Assembly: GCA_013398615.1 (NCBI GenBank)
Contig: VZSR01003807.1
Span: 42,124,754 to 42,188,753 of the forward strand
Source: Brachypodius melanocephalos
Lineage: Eukaryota > Chordata > Aves > Passeriformes > Pycnonotidae
DNA: 64,000 bases
Reading direction: 5' to 3'
In this document: positions 11,430 through 23,822 of the stretch, piece after piece
How positions within the stretch are numbered: position 1 is the stretch's first letter
Layout: every line of letters begins with the position of its first letter
Made by a program: the position numbers and the translations under genes
The notes under the pieces: model-generated
Databases searched by the model: none
Seen by the model: the letters and a program-made list of their open reading frames with translations, nothing else
What the model was told of the DNA's origin: nothing

Positions 11430-12774
11430 TTCTTTTTTTTTTTAAGCACTGTTAATTTGTTTAGACTTCTTTATTTTTTCACTAGTACCATATGTTTAGG
11501 AGACACAGGATTCCAAGTTTAAATTTTAAATTCTATTTTGGTCTGCTTGAAAAATCAACTCAAATAAATAGCGCAACATAAAGATAGAAACAAATCTTTC
11601 CTTTAAATAGCAAGCTGTCATATTTAAAAGAGCTAGAGTTCAGCTCAGTTCAGACTTCTCGTAACAAAGTAGTGTGCCTAAATGAAATATAATTGTAACC
11701 AGCTGAAGGAATTGATTAGTTACCCATTAGTTCAAGGAAAACAATGCCAGCCTCCATCATTTCAGATTAAATTAAAAGAGCTGGAGTCATCAGCTGTTTC
11801 TCAGTCTGGAAAAACACATGTCATTTGTGCACCATCTTCATAAACAAACTTCTCTTCTTCAGGAACTTAATATGTGTGCACAGATATATATGAAAAGATC
11901 CAGCCCTTGGCATTGTATCAGCCCCTGCATTGCTGGCGTCAAAGTTCAGTGGAGTCATTAAACCCATCCACCATCTCTATTAACAGAATACCAACCCTAA
12001 TAGCCTGCCATTCTGGATATTAAATGTGATAAAACATTTGGAAAATCACTTTTAAATTTATTTATTGGTACCAGAGCACAGTGAAACATCCAAAATGCTT
12101 GATCTGCCAGGTCACATTTCCCCTTGGGAAAAAGCATTTTGTTGACCCCCACTGAAATCGATGAGAATATGTTCTGTAGCATATTAGGAACATTTTATCT
12201 GCTTTGGTGTCTGTACACTGCCAGACCATGGGACTTCTGCTGGGTTGAGGCTGTATATAAACAGAGGAGCTAACTGAGGAATTTCTGCCTGCCACCCCTC
12301 TGCCCCCACACAGTCCTGCTTACCCACCACCACTACCTTGTGCAGACACAATTGTTTATGGGGCTGCACAACAAAGACTATGTTTGAAATAAGGTGGCAG
12401 GAAAACTGGGAAAAACTGTCTAGGAGGACAAAGAATGGACAGTCACTGTTCTGAGGCCATGGGATCAGACTTTAAATTCATCCCAGCAGCACAAAGGTAA
12501 AATGCAGTGGTGGGTTCCATAGAAGTCTGGATTGTATGGAATGGCCCAACTGTAGCTAAATGAGGCAATGAGCTAAATGAGCTTCCTGACAAATGAGCAG
12601 GAAGAAATTGAGAAAAAAAAATTAAAACACCCCAACTGGACTTTTCTGTGATCAATGGATACCCAAGGTCACAGATCAAAAAGATAATACTGCAAAGTCT
12701 CTTTTAGAAGAACAGAATCATGTATGAACAGAGTTGTGACAGAGGTCCATCCAATAGTTTGCAGCTCTTTCCTC
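11430..12774. other. Unique DNA with possible conserved block
   Basis: A 12-base-scale T run follows the CR1 fragment. 11640-11960 is non-repetitive with balanced motifs and could be conserved non-coding DNA; this is impression only. Open frames are below 80 codons. Confidence 0.35.
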
Positions 12775-13320
12775 ACTAAATCCATTAACTTCTCTGCAAC
12801 ACCTAACCTTATTTAAGTCTTAGTCCCATTTACATCTCATTCCTACCCACTTCAATTTTCATTTTCCTCTCTCACTCTTTCCATACTGTGTCTCCTTGAC
12901 TTCATTTTATATCCCAAACAACAGCTGATTTGCCTGACATTCTTACAGCACCACTTCAGATTTTTCTTTTCCATTTTGCTTCCAGGTTTTTGGTGCCCAT
13001 TTTCTTTTTGAACCAGTCTCAGTGTTCACATCCCTCTAGCCTGTGTATCTGTCCACATCATTGTTGAATTACATTTTTCCAGTATCTCTCTCTTCAGGTA
13101 GTTCTTACTTTTCTCAAATTATTTAAGCTTCTCCCATCCTCCAAATCCAATGTGTTTCCCAGTTTCATCCCACACCTCTGTCCCTCTTCTTCTGGATCAC
13201 AGACTCAGCCTCTTTGACAAGTTAATTCAGATCTCCTCCATGCTGATTTTTTTTTCCATTTCTTTTTCTAATAGCACAATCAAGCCAGGACAATTTCAAT
13301 TTCTTTCTGTTAGGTTTTCA
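12775..13320. other. Pyrimidine-rich tract
   Basis: For about 540 bases the plus strand is strongly C and T rich, with many short runs such as CCTCTCTCAC and TTTCTTTTTC, but without a clean repeat unit. Similar shorter stretches occur near 19.7 and 22.5 kb. It may be a decayed low-complexity element. Nothing indicates coding. Confidence 0.55.
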
Positions 13321-15682
13321 AGGATAACAGGAAAAAAAATTTGCAGGATCTAATAAAGGAAGTAAGGGACAATTACTTGGCTGCACTAAGAACTTTGCCT
13401 GTGGCAGAAACAGACCTGCTAACACAGGTGTAAAAAGTAACATTTCCACTGAATTTCAGAGAAATAGGTCTGTGCCTGTGTGGCAAGTCAACATGCACAT
13501 ATATCTGTAATGATTATGCTTCAAACTATAAAGTTACATGCAAGCTAAAACAGTTCCTCCTCCTGAAAATTCCATCCTCCTTTTAACTAAGGAATACTTT
13601 TTCTAAAAGAAAGTACTCACAAAAGAGGAATGTATTGCTTTTTAATGGATTTGTAAAATGGTCTTGTTCTTGGCAACAGATAAAAACAAATAATAGATAT
13701 TTGTAAAATAATGAGAAAATTACAGCAGGTTCCCATTAAAAAAGCAGTTAAAGATGACTGACATTGGATCTTCATATCACTATGTAGAAAACTTTTTTTT
13801 TTTGCTTTAGGATCCACATCTGAGAAAAAGCAATATGACTTTATTTTTAATTCTATAAGTAAATGCTTCCTATAGTCATTGCTTCCTATGGAAAAAAAAG
13901 ATCTTTCACTTACCTCAGACAAGTTCAATTATATATTATGTTCTACAATGAATAAATATCCCACCACTCTATGTTTTACTTGGAAACAAGAGCACATGTC
14001 AGCATGCACAGATGTAATTTTTTTCCTATGAATTTGCTTTCCTGCCTGCAAGTAAACTCATTTTTCTGTAACCAAAGGGAGCAAAAATGGGTGAAAAACT
14101 CAATGCACTCTTTTGCAAAACATGGTGGCCCAGGACAGATGAGGGAGAGCCATTCCGCAAGATGGAGTTAAAATTTTGGGAGTTAAAATAAAAACTACTT
14201 CAATGATTTTCTCACTAGAAAGCTGTTTAAGCTGAACTGTGTATGACCACATACTAGAGAAGTTTTAGTTTGTAATCAGCTTCCTTGTGTGGTGTTGTAT
14301 TGCTCTGCTGGGACTGGTTGCTGCAGAACAGTCATACAGAAAAAAAATTAATGAGTGACACTGCACCCATCTTCTTTCTTTTTGCAGCCCACACACTACT
14401 TAAACTCAGCAATTTCTGTGTAAGATCTGCCCAATATCACATTTTTCCATCTGCCTGGGAGATATTACGAGTATCAGTGAAGAATTGTTTCCTTTTCCCT
14501 CCAAGAAGCTAAACCTCTGAGGAGCCCAAATTAATCTTTATAGAGTGAAAAATAATCTTATTTGAAGCAATCATGTTTGACAGCCTGGTGTCCTAGCAGC
14601 AAGCTAGGCCTTTCAATAGTAATTTCAAGAGACAGCAATTTAAATTAAAGAACTTAGGAGAATCTCATTAATGGCAAAAACATCTAACCTTTACTTGAAA
14701 ACTATATGAAAGGTTCTGCAACTCTTAGAACTGAGTGCACACTACTTTGTAATGGTGGAAAATGAACAGTGAAAGTTCTTTTCCAATGACTACTAGGCTT
14801 TTTCTAATACTGGATTGTAGCTCATTCTGAATTTCAGTGCTTTTTCTTTAAAATGCTTATTTCCTTAAGTAGTGATAAGCAGACAATCCCAGTGAGACTA
14901 ACATACTATTTACAAAACATTCAAGGCCTGCTCTTTAATTATTCAAATAGCATCTAACAGGGATTTGAGCAGTGAATTGGTCAGCTAATAAAATCTAAAG
15001 CACAGTCCATTTATTTACATTGGCTTCAATCAGCGGTGAATTTTGACAGCTCAAGAGAAGGCCTTGCACCATCCTAGCTGCTAATAATTCTGTCTGAACT
15101 TCTATCCAAGTGAAGGTTTCCTTCAATGCGGTCACAGCTCTACTTCCTCACCAACAAATCTAAAAATCCTACAAAATTATTAGCTGGATTTTGGGAAATG
15201 CTTTAAACTAGTACCAAGGCAAGCAGGTGATAAGCCTACACACATCCCACCTGGCCAAGTGGGGGAAAGAGGGATTATTGCTGCTTGCAAACTGGATAGT
15301 GACCCATAATGCCAAGAGGTCTTGGAGAAAAATAATTGCCATTATCTGGATCTGAAAAGAATTATTGGAGCCTGCAGGACAGATGAAGGATGACTATTGC
15401 ACCCAACATCTGCTGTGCCTTTCCTGGGGTCCTCTGCAGAGAACAGGAGGCCAAGTCTGACCATTGTACCCCAGCCAAACAAAAACAACCCAGACATGAG
15501 CAGCAGGAATCTGAAACGGTGTCACAGTAAATATGGCTTATTTAGGACAACTGAAAAATCAAAGGACTGGGATTAAAAGGCAGAGAACAAAATGAGTGCC
15601 TTGCAAAGTTTCTGCCAGAGCAGGGGCACCACCTCTCCTCATGTCAGTCATGGGCACAACAAGAATCCATGTGCTTAACATT
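13321..15682. other. Unique AT-rich DNA with candidate conserved block
   Basis: No gene was seen. 14570-15230 is rich in TAAT/ATTA-type words and non-repetitive sequence, a texture common in developmental enhancers. Open frames reach 103 codons (13617-13928 minus) and are unrecognised. Confidence 0.35.
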
Positions 15683-15770
15683 CAAAAGGGATGTTTCAGT
15701 CTAGATACTAGGAAAAAGAATGTTGGTTCTTTGGTAAGAGTAGTAGCTAAATGGCAGTTTACCCACTTCT
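15683..15770 (+). mobile_element. Probable very old CR1 scrap
   Basis: The order GATGTTTCAG, CTAGATACTAGGAAAAAG, then GGTAAGAGTAG and CAGTTTACCCA resembles the TTAGATATTAGGAAAAA region at the end of CR1 ORF2. Only about 90 bases are readable and no 3' terminus follows, so the call is tentative. Confidence 0.45.
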
Positions 15771-18294
15771 GAAACTCAAAGATGTAACTTGGCCACATTT
15801 CCAGAGAAAGCGCTGAGAAAAACAAACCGTAAATATGACCAGTTAGAACACATGTGCTCTCCCCATTTCAGAGACAAAAAAACGTCGTTACCTTTTTTAG
15901 TTACAATCTATTTTTAAAACTGCTCACAAAGATTAGTGTGAGCTACAGGTGCCACTTTTCCAGCTTGAGGAGCTTTCAAGAAGGCTATCTCAAGCCTTCA
16001 TGAATTGGAGCTCAGAACTACATAAACAAGCCCTATAATTAACAAGAAGTGAAGTCTGCTGGTATCAAAACTTTTATTAGCATATAGCAACTGCTCAGAA
16101 GAGCAGTACAGAGCTAAGTAATTTGTTAATCAAAATAATTTCTGATGTAATTTCAATGAAGACAGCTTATGTCTATGATCAATGATATTGATTGAAATAA
16201 AGTTGATTTAATCTTTCAATATAGCTTAAATATTGATGAGAAGAAAATCACAATTAGAAATTCACTTCCATGAATTTAATTGCATTAAATTGAGCATTAT
16301 TCAATTTTTACATGTTCACACTTTAATTCAATAAAATATGTAGATGGAGATTCCATTAAATCAAATCTTTTCTAGCACAGTCTGTGATGAGTCATATAAT
16401 TATGCTTTGTCTCAATTTATTCATCTAGAAAAATACTGTGTTGTTAACCTCCTTTAACATTCCATTAGTTAACTCAGTTTCTTTATTTTTAAGTAGTGTG
16501 AAATAATGTACAAGCAAGGGTACATGGAGTTCTTTATTCCACACAGAAACATAATTTCCCTGTGGTTTGCTTTCTTTTTTTTCCTTCTACTGGAACAGAT
16601 TTAACATATCAGGGAATCTGACAGAGGGATAAGTCAACCTTTTGTATGCCTAACAGCCAGCTTTATTCTAAGGCTGCTAAGGCTTCTAAGGCTGTTTAAA
16701 CAATTTAAACTACATTTTCTCCCAGCACATTTTCTTATACGGTCTGCTATTATGTCAACTATTGCAGTATAAGAATATGCCTTTCTGACTGATGTAAGCG
16801 GAGTGTTCTTCATATTCACATTATAAAATGTTTTAATTTGGCAATTAACAATAATTTTAAGAATTAATTTTAATAACAAATAATTTTAATAATTAATATT
16901 TTTTTTCTTCCAGAGAAAAAAGAGTTTGGTTCAATATTGTTTCCCTTTCAAACTATATATTTCGTTTTACCAGCACTAAATACTACAATAATAAACGTGC
17001 TTCTATGTTGCATGTGAAAATATAACCTACTGTGTCAGAGAATGAACTAGGAGACCTATGTGTAGATAGTAAAATGCAAAATTATAAATTCTTATCCCCT
17101 TTTTTTTTTTTTTGGAAAAGCAGAAAACTTTTATTATAATCTCAATTCTCACACTGAGATTCAGAAAACTCACAAATCTTCTCCTTCAGTTTTACTTGAT
17201 CCCTGATACAAGGACCCGTGTTTCTGATTTTGTGAAATACAGACATGTACAGCAACAACAAAAAAGCAGACAACAGTTTTTATACTTGGTTCTAGTTCTA
17301 AGGAATTGTTTTACCATGATTTTAAAAGGTACAAAACTTTTTCCTAGTTATGTAATAATGGCCATGTGCTGAAATAGACTGCATTGGACTCTGTGCCATA
17401 CTTGAACCATATGTTATGTGTTTAAATCTGACTGAACTAAATGCAGCAGTGGCTTTCCCTGGGACAAGTAGCTGAAATATCGTCATCCAGTGCCTCTATG
17501 GGCTTTGTTATTCCTCATTTGGGGGAGCAGGAGCAGGGGGAATTTCTTAAAATGATCAGCTGCCTGTACAGCCTGTGGATGAAATCCCAATCATCCCAGA
17601 TTTCTAATAACCTTAGCCACCCCAGATCTCATGATTACAATCAGCCTGTCCTCTCCAGGAGCCTACACAGGTATTTTGACAACCCTTAGAGAATATAGTC
17701 CAGTAAATTAACTATCTGCAGGAACCAGTTCAGTGTTTCATTTTACCTGATTATCTATGTCTAGTTTTTGCTATGCTTTGTCCAAGTATTATCTTTGTCA
17801 CTGGTAGGCTGGAATTTGCTCCTTTCACTAAAACCTTTTTCTTAATATTGCATTTCAACTTTGATTATTAATCATGTTACATGAAGTTAAATCCTAAAAA
17901 TTCTATAAACTCTCATAATGCAGCATGGCCCATCTTGACATTTAAATAAATATCACAGTTTAAAAAAATTATGTGAGAACACGTGGCAGTTATCCAGGAA
18001 AATAGTATACATTACCTTGGCTGGAAGTTAGGAGTACTTATTCAAAGTGGTTGAGCCAGCTAATTCTCTATTTTTCTAATACACTCATTCATAAGGCGTG
18101 AAAATAATGTGGCCAGTGTTCAAGGTTTGGGTTTTTTTTCTTTTTAATGGTCATGATTTAAAACAATCTTCATATAACATTTCAGGATCCTTTATGCTAC
18201 ACTTTATGACCCACTCCTTCCTACCAGATGTCCACAGACAAGCAACCAGGATTTGTTGCAAACTTTTTACTTTTTGCCTTTTAACATGAAGAAA
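15771..18294. other. Unique AT-rich DNA
   Basis: No gene was seen. 16130-16480 has a high density of homeodomain-type ATTA/TAAT words. A T run lies near 17100-17114. Open frames reach 86 codons and have no recognisable content. Confidence 0.4.
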
Positions 18295-18453
18295 TTATAC
18301 CAACTGGCACTTAGTGATGGAAAATAAATGTGAAGTTATTTGGTATGTCTCTGCCTTCCCTTCCCAAATGATAAGAAAAATCCCCAAGTTGTTTGTTTCA
18401 ACATGGCTATTCCGAAACAGGTCACAGCAGATGAACACTGAGTCCAGTGACCT
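18295..18453 (+). repeat. 159-bp direct duplication, copy 1
   Basis: This segment matches 19525-19683 with no gaps and 17 differences by hand count (about 89% identity), 13 of them transitions. The copies are 1230 bases apart in the same orientation. Similarity starts at TTATACCAACTGGC and stops sharply after CAGTGACCT. It may be a local duplication or two insertions of one unnamed repeat. A frame through both copies stays open, but amino-acid changes are frequent, so coding is not supported. Confidence 0.9.
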
Positions 18454-19524
18454 GTGTGATTCACAGCAACAGGATGCACAGACACTGGGCCAAGTGCTCT
18501 GAGAAGGCTAATGAGTGTCACAGGCAATATGTAGCAATCCAGTTCTCAAGCTCCACAGAGTCATGTTGAAATGAAGAGTTACAGGCAATAGTCTGAAACT
18601 CTGGAAAAATGCGTGAGCAAACCAGAATGTAAATCTGAAGTTCAGCTAATCATAGAATGAATGATGTTTTATGCCTCTCTCTAAGGAAGATAAGGGTTGA
18701 CCTGCACGCCAGTTTCTCACAAAATATGCACAGAAAATATTTCTATTAGTGGTCTGAATTTGTTCTGGAAGAGTTTCTTCCTCTCTATTTTATATTGCTT
18801 TCAAATATTAACAATTCAAGCAAACTCTGAGGATAAAATTGAATCTGATTTACAGGGTTGCAGTCAGTGTCTTCTGTATAGCTGATTTTTCATGGTTTTT
18901 CATGAATACTGACAGATCAGCCATAATCCAGCTCTAATTCCTCTATTCATTCCTAAGAATTATGCACTCAGAAGCTCCAACATTAAAAGACTGGTGCTCC
19001 CAGCCTATCTGTCCTGTAGAGCTGGTGGAGTGAGCATGGGAGGAAGAGAGTTGGAAGGGGGATGCACCAAAGGGATGAAGAGCAGTGGGCTGGGTTGTTG
19101 TCCCAACAAAGAGGTTATGTGCAGAATGAGTTGGGACAGCTGTGGGTTAAGCATGTAAGTCAGAAAAGGGAGGCTGTGGGTTGAATGTGTGTGATGAAAG
19201 GCAGGGTCATAACACTCCGATTCTCAGTGGACTTGTGAGGTGTGCAGGACTGAAGGTGGTCATCTAAGACACCACAGCCTGTGCCATGGCAGGGATGTGG
19301 ATCCACCTCAGTAGCAGAGCCCATTGCCAGCACTGAATTTGCCTTCCTTCCTGCCATCTGATGTCACCTGCACCCTTTTCCTAAGTGTCCAGCACAGCTC
19401 AGTTCGACTACAAGTTTAGATCAAGCATGGTTTGGGCCAAGCACATGAAGGTACCTGTTTTTATCACTTTATATCTCGTCAGCCTGTTTCTCATCCATTG
19501 TGCCACGTGCAGTTCTCATGCCAG
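18454..19524. other. Spacer between the two duplicate copies
   Basis: About 1.07 kb without a recognised gene. 19000-19330 is purine-rich and GC-richer than its surroundings. No retroviral or LINE coding trace was identified, so the copies do not obviously flank a known element. Confidence 0.45.
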
Positions 19525-19683
19525 TTATACCAACTGGCATTTGCTGATGAAAAGTAAACATGAAGTTATTTGGTATGTCTCTGTCTTCCCTTTCCAAATG
19601 ATAAGAGAAATCACCACGTGGTTTATTTCAACATGGCTATTCTGAAACAGGTCACAGCAGATGAACACTGAATCCAGTAACCT
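19525..19683 (+). repeat. 159-bp direct duplication, copy 2
   Basis: Partner of 18295-18453, same orientation, gapless. It ends at CAGTAACCT and passes directly into a C-rich pyrimidine stretch (19684-19870) that copy 1 lacks. No target-site duplication was visible at either edge. Confidence 0.9.
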
Positions 19684-22600
19684 CCCTACCTTCCTGCCCA
19701 TAATCCAGTCTTATCCATAATCTATCATCTACCCTACTCTCAAATCACCTTCAGACTTCCCCATTGTCCATCTCCCATTGCTACTCTCCATGCTCATACA
19801 CCACTAAAATCTACCCACACACATTTCTTTCCCTTTGATCCATTGTCCAGATTCATCTCCCCTACAGGGAGACCTGTAAATTTTCTTGTTTCAGTGATCA
19901 GGCAGATTTTCATGTGCTTCTACTTCTTTGGAGAAGTTCTTACATCTTGGTTTGTCCTGCAAATTAAACCTACCTGAACAGGAAACAACCACTTGCCTGA
20001 TAAAGTTTCATTGGTAGAAGTATAATCTAACAAGCAAGTCCACTGACACAGAAGTTCTATAACCTGAGCTGACACAGAAGATGAGGCAGAGACGTTCCAT
20101 GAACCAGAGAGTAGGGACTGATGCTTATGGTACCTGAGTTCAGAACATCTACTTCTCTGTCCACTGATGAACTGCTTAACGTATGAATTGCTTGGAAGAA
20201 TTTGTTCTAAATAAAAAATGTGCTATCAAATTATCTTTGTAAATTTTATTGCTAAAGTGCTCCTCAAAAGAGAGGGCTCTGAATAAAGCCACACAGTAAA
20301 TAAAGTATATTTTAGTAACACTATAAAATGGGGACCACTAGTGATTTGATTTTTAGATTTTTCTCTGGCTCAGAATTCCTGCTGGGTTTGCATTTCAAGG
20401 CTTTTCGCATGAGCAGTTTTCAACATATATTTCTTCAAGTGTTTTCAGATATAGAAGATGAAAATAGTGTAATTCTCCATTGTGAGAGCAACATGTTACT
20501 GCCTGCTGTGATGCAAGTTACTGGGAATACCTGTGAAACTTTGAACTTCTCAGGAGCCTGGGTACAGTTCTACTGGACTGCAAGAAATGTGAAAAGAGAA
20601 TTGCCCTCAGCACAAGGGTATAATGGCTGCAACTTTCATATTAAAAGCACGGTTAGTGGGAAAGAAAAAAAAAAGAAAGGAATAAGAAGTCCAGTTAATT
20701 TTGCAGTAGAGGAGACAATGAGTTACCTGGGTTCCCAGCAGGATGGTCATTCCAAGTTCTATCAGGGTAGAGAAAGGGATAAAATATATGAGAACAAAAG
20801 TTCACAAACAGTAAAAATATAAGGATAAACCTCTTACTTCAGCTATTTGCCCTTAGAGACAAACGGCTCATAAGACTTTAAGAAAAATTCTACATTAATC
20901 ATTGCACGTGGCATTAGAGTAAAGGAAGTGTCAGCAACTAGGGATCATATGGAACTTGCAAAAGTGGTATTAGAGACCCAAGTTTAAAAAGATCTTGAGG
21001 GCAAAAGCATCATGAGGAAAAAAAAAAAAAATGCGAAAGAGAAGAATAGCACATTTCCCAGATTATTTCTAATATTATATTGCTAATGAAGGACAATATT
21101 TTCCATTATTAGAAAAAGAACTTTAGGCTTGTACTCTCCAAAAGGTTTTATGTGTACAATTTTCATAAAGTTAGGTAGTTACAAAAAAAAAAAAAAAAAG
21201 CCATAGAGGATAACTTTTGCTTCACTATACTTTAGTTATCTTCCTTGGAAGATGACTTCAGAAAACCAGTGAATTATCTTCACTGGCAATTTTCTAATAT
21301 TTTTATCTGCAGAATTGAGGTCATTCAGCAAGGAAAAACAGAATCATTCCATATGGTCAGATATGTTAAAATGTGTGCTCAAAACTTTTTTAAAAAAAAC
21401 TCTGGGAATTATTTAAGCTATTAGCTTGTTTCTGGGGAAGATGTCAGGTCATGAGCTCAAGATATCTTCCACATTCATAAGAGGTTGAAACTTCAGTTTT
21501 TTCCATATAGTGACTTTTCTCAGCAGTAGAAGTCTCATACAGCATGCTTTAAGACTTGTGATAATACTCTGGCAACTTGAAATGGCATATAAATAAAGCA
21601 CTGGCATCCAAATATTTACTAGGGGCTATTTAATCATAACCTAGAAACTTAAAAGAAGCCAAAAAACGATTTAAAAACTAATAAATTAATTTCTATGTCA
21701 TTAGCATGGTGTTTTTCTTAACAAACTTATAACATTCAAATCCTTTTAACAGGGAAAAAAAGAGGACTTGAGAATAAGATTCGTATTTGGAAAAGGCAAT
21801 GTTAAATCAAAAATACTGTTAGCCAGCCAATAACACTAGAAAAGTGCAGAATTTAGGAAACTTCAAATTCCCATGTGAACTATAATGGAGAATCACTTTT
21901 CTATGTATTTTAAAGAAAAGCTATTTGGATTGAAAGGAAAAATCTATCCCCTGGAAACTTGCTTCTCTATGCATATAATTATATATGAATATATGGATTC
22001 ATATTTGCACTAGTCTTGGTTTACACAACACTTAATAGTGATGGCCTCTAGCAGTAATCATCCTTTCCCACTTCTAAATGGAAATTTTCTGGTTGAAAAC
22101 ATGCAATCTGATCTCTAACCAGAACATGTCCTTACACATAGGGTTTTACTGCTAGAACATCCAATAATTGTGGTACTGCTCAAGGCTCCATAATCTGTAA
22201 TTAGAGAAGGGCAATTATTTCTCTTCCATTTGCTTTAGCTCTGGAACCGTTTTACCTAACAAGACTTTTCTTTGATATCTGGGCATAGCCCAACACCTGA
22301 ACTCCTGTCCCAAAAGTCTTTATTACTCATAAGGAACATTTCCATTGACTTTACTGGATTGTCAATCAACACCTACATTCTCTGCTTCAACCAAAGCCTA
22401 AATTCTGAGCCACATAATAACCAAGTTGTTGTCTTAGTACCTTTATGACTTTTTTTTTTTGCCAACTTGTTATTTTCTTTATTACTCCTTTTGCTGCATT
22501 TTCTTGAGCATCAAATTTCGTAGTTATTTAGTTTCTTATTTCCATCCCACTCATTTCCTTCACGTTGCATTCTTGGTTAGTTTTCTTCAATTGAGTTTTT

Positions 22601-23254
22601 AATTTGTAGCACTAAATTAATTTATTACTTTGTTGCCCCAACTTCTATTCCTTTTCCTTCTGTGGTACAATAATTGCAGTTTCTATTATATTGGTATAAT
22701 CAATGCATTTAATGCTATGTAATTTTTTTCCTGTTGGGAAGTAATTTCAAAATACTTTTAATAAAGCTTGTGCCAACTTCACCCACTCATCGCTTAATTC
22801 CAGGCCATTATTTTTTTCATTTACCTCTAACATTTACCTCCCTCTGTAGTCCAGTTCTTCAGTTTCTACCTATACTGCTATCCAGAGAAAGAGTCTAAAA
22901 CCCACATTTGTCAGTTTGGCTACCAAATTTGTTGATCTGAGTCGAAAGACTACCTAACAAGCAGATTAATTCAACTAACAATCAATTTTTGTTGAATTTC
23001 TCCTTCACTCTCTGAAAGAAATCTTACTCCAACAAGCAATCTTGCACCAACAAACAGTTTAAATAATTAACCACAGAGATTTTTACTGAGAGTTGCCTTG
23101 AAAAATTTTACATCATCTTATGATTTCAGGAAATGTTGCCTAAGCTTCTTCCACTTCACACAAACACAAAGGATGTCCTGAAATATCGCAACAATGATTT
23201 TAAGGAAATAAGGCTGCTGTTTTCAGACTTGGCTTAACCTTTGGTCTATCTGCA
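19684..23254. other. Unique DNA with pyrimidine-rich parts
   Basis: 19684-19870 and roughly 22250-22900 are pyrimidine-rich on the plus strand. A 164-codon open frame (20328-20822 plus) is unrecognised, with lysine-rich low-complexity sequence near its end. A-runs lie near 21018-21031 and at 21183-21199 (17 A). No gene is supported. Confidence 0.45.
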
Positions 23255-23512
23255 GCCATGCCAGGCACACCAAGCAGTGAACAGAGGCCAGCCTCCACAC
23301 AAAAAGAAGCAGGAGCCAGAGACAGGGGTGGAGACCAGCTGCAGCACACACTCTGGCAGGAGGGGGTCCATCCAGGAGGTCATCTGCCTACAAGGATGGA
23401 GATGGAGCTGGAGGCTGGCATTGCTGGGGCATCACAGGGACAGGGGCTGGCAGGACTGGTGCCATGGCCAGGGGCTGCAGGCAGCCCCAGCAGAAGCTTT
23501 CAGATGCCCTGA
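23255..23512 (+). other. GC-rich patch without CpG, acceptor-like edge
   Basis: This patch is far more GC-rich than its neighbours, yet I found no CpG in it. It is rich in CAGG, CTGG and CCAG words. A good splice-acceptor look-alike (CTATCTGCAG, ending at 23255) precedes an 84-codon frame starting MPGTPSSEQR and rich in G, Q, P and E. No domain is recognisable. It could be a non-coding exon, a decayed GC-rich repeat or chance. Confidence 0.3.
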
Positions 23513-23640
23513 CATGCTGTTTCTCTGGCATCATGCTGCCTTTTTGCCCTTGATGCTTGTGGTTGCAATCATTCAACATCCAAGGTTCCACTTTCTTGGT
23601 AAATCTTTAAGAGGGATTTCTGAAATATGGCCCTGAACAG

Positions 23641-23822
23641 ATTCAATATATTCCCTGAAAAGATTCAATATATCACTAGTATTGAAAGACCAGTAATGAA
23701 ATTGCTTCAGATTTTGGTGTGAGAGTGTCTGGCATTCAGTGTATCTCCCCATGGCAAGGCACTTCTCTTGGAAGATAAATTACCTCCCCATGGCAAAGCA
23801 CTTCTGTTGGGAGATAATTTAA
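23641..23822 (+). repeat. Nested small tandem duplications
   Basis: ATTCAATATAT occurs at 23641 and 23663 (period 22). About 100 bases on, a unit beginning CTCCCCATGGCAA is duplicated at 23745 and 23784 (period 39) with a few mismatches. Two independent short duplications so close suggest local replication slippage. Confidence 0.8.

Noticed and set aside
12700..12765. CR1-like terminus (AGAATCATGTATG)
   Set aside because: Similarity fades after about 12 bases.
18640..18665. CR1 end-like word AATCATAGAATGAATG
   Set aside because: Following sequence does not match CR1.
18314..19645. Coding similarity between the two duplicate copies
   Set aside because: Both frames are open, but changes are mostly amino-acid altering, so shared DNA ancestry explains the likeness.
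20328..20822. 164-codon open frame as a gene
   Set aside because: Starts in ordinary AT-rich DNA, contains a lysine run from an A-tract, and resembles no family I know.
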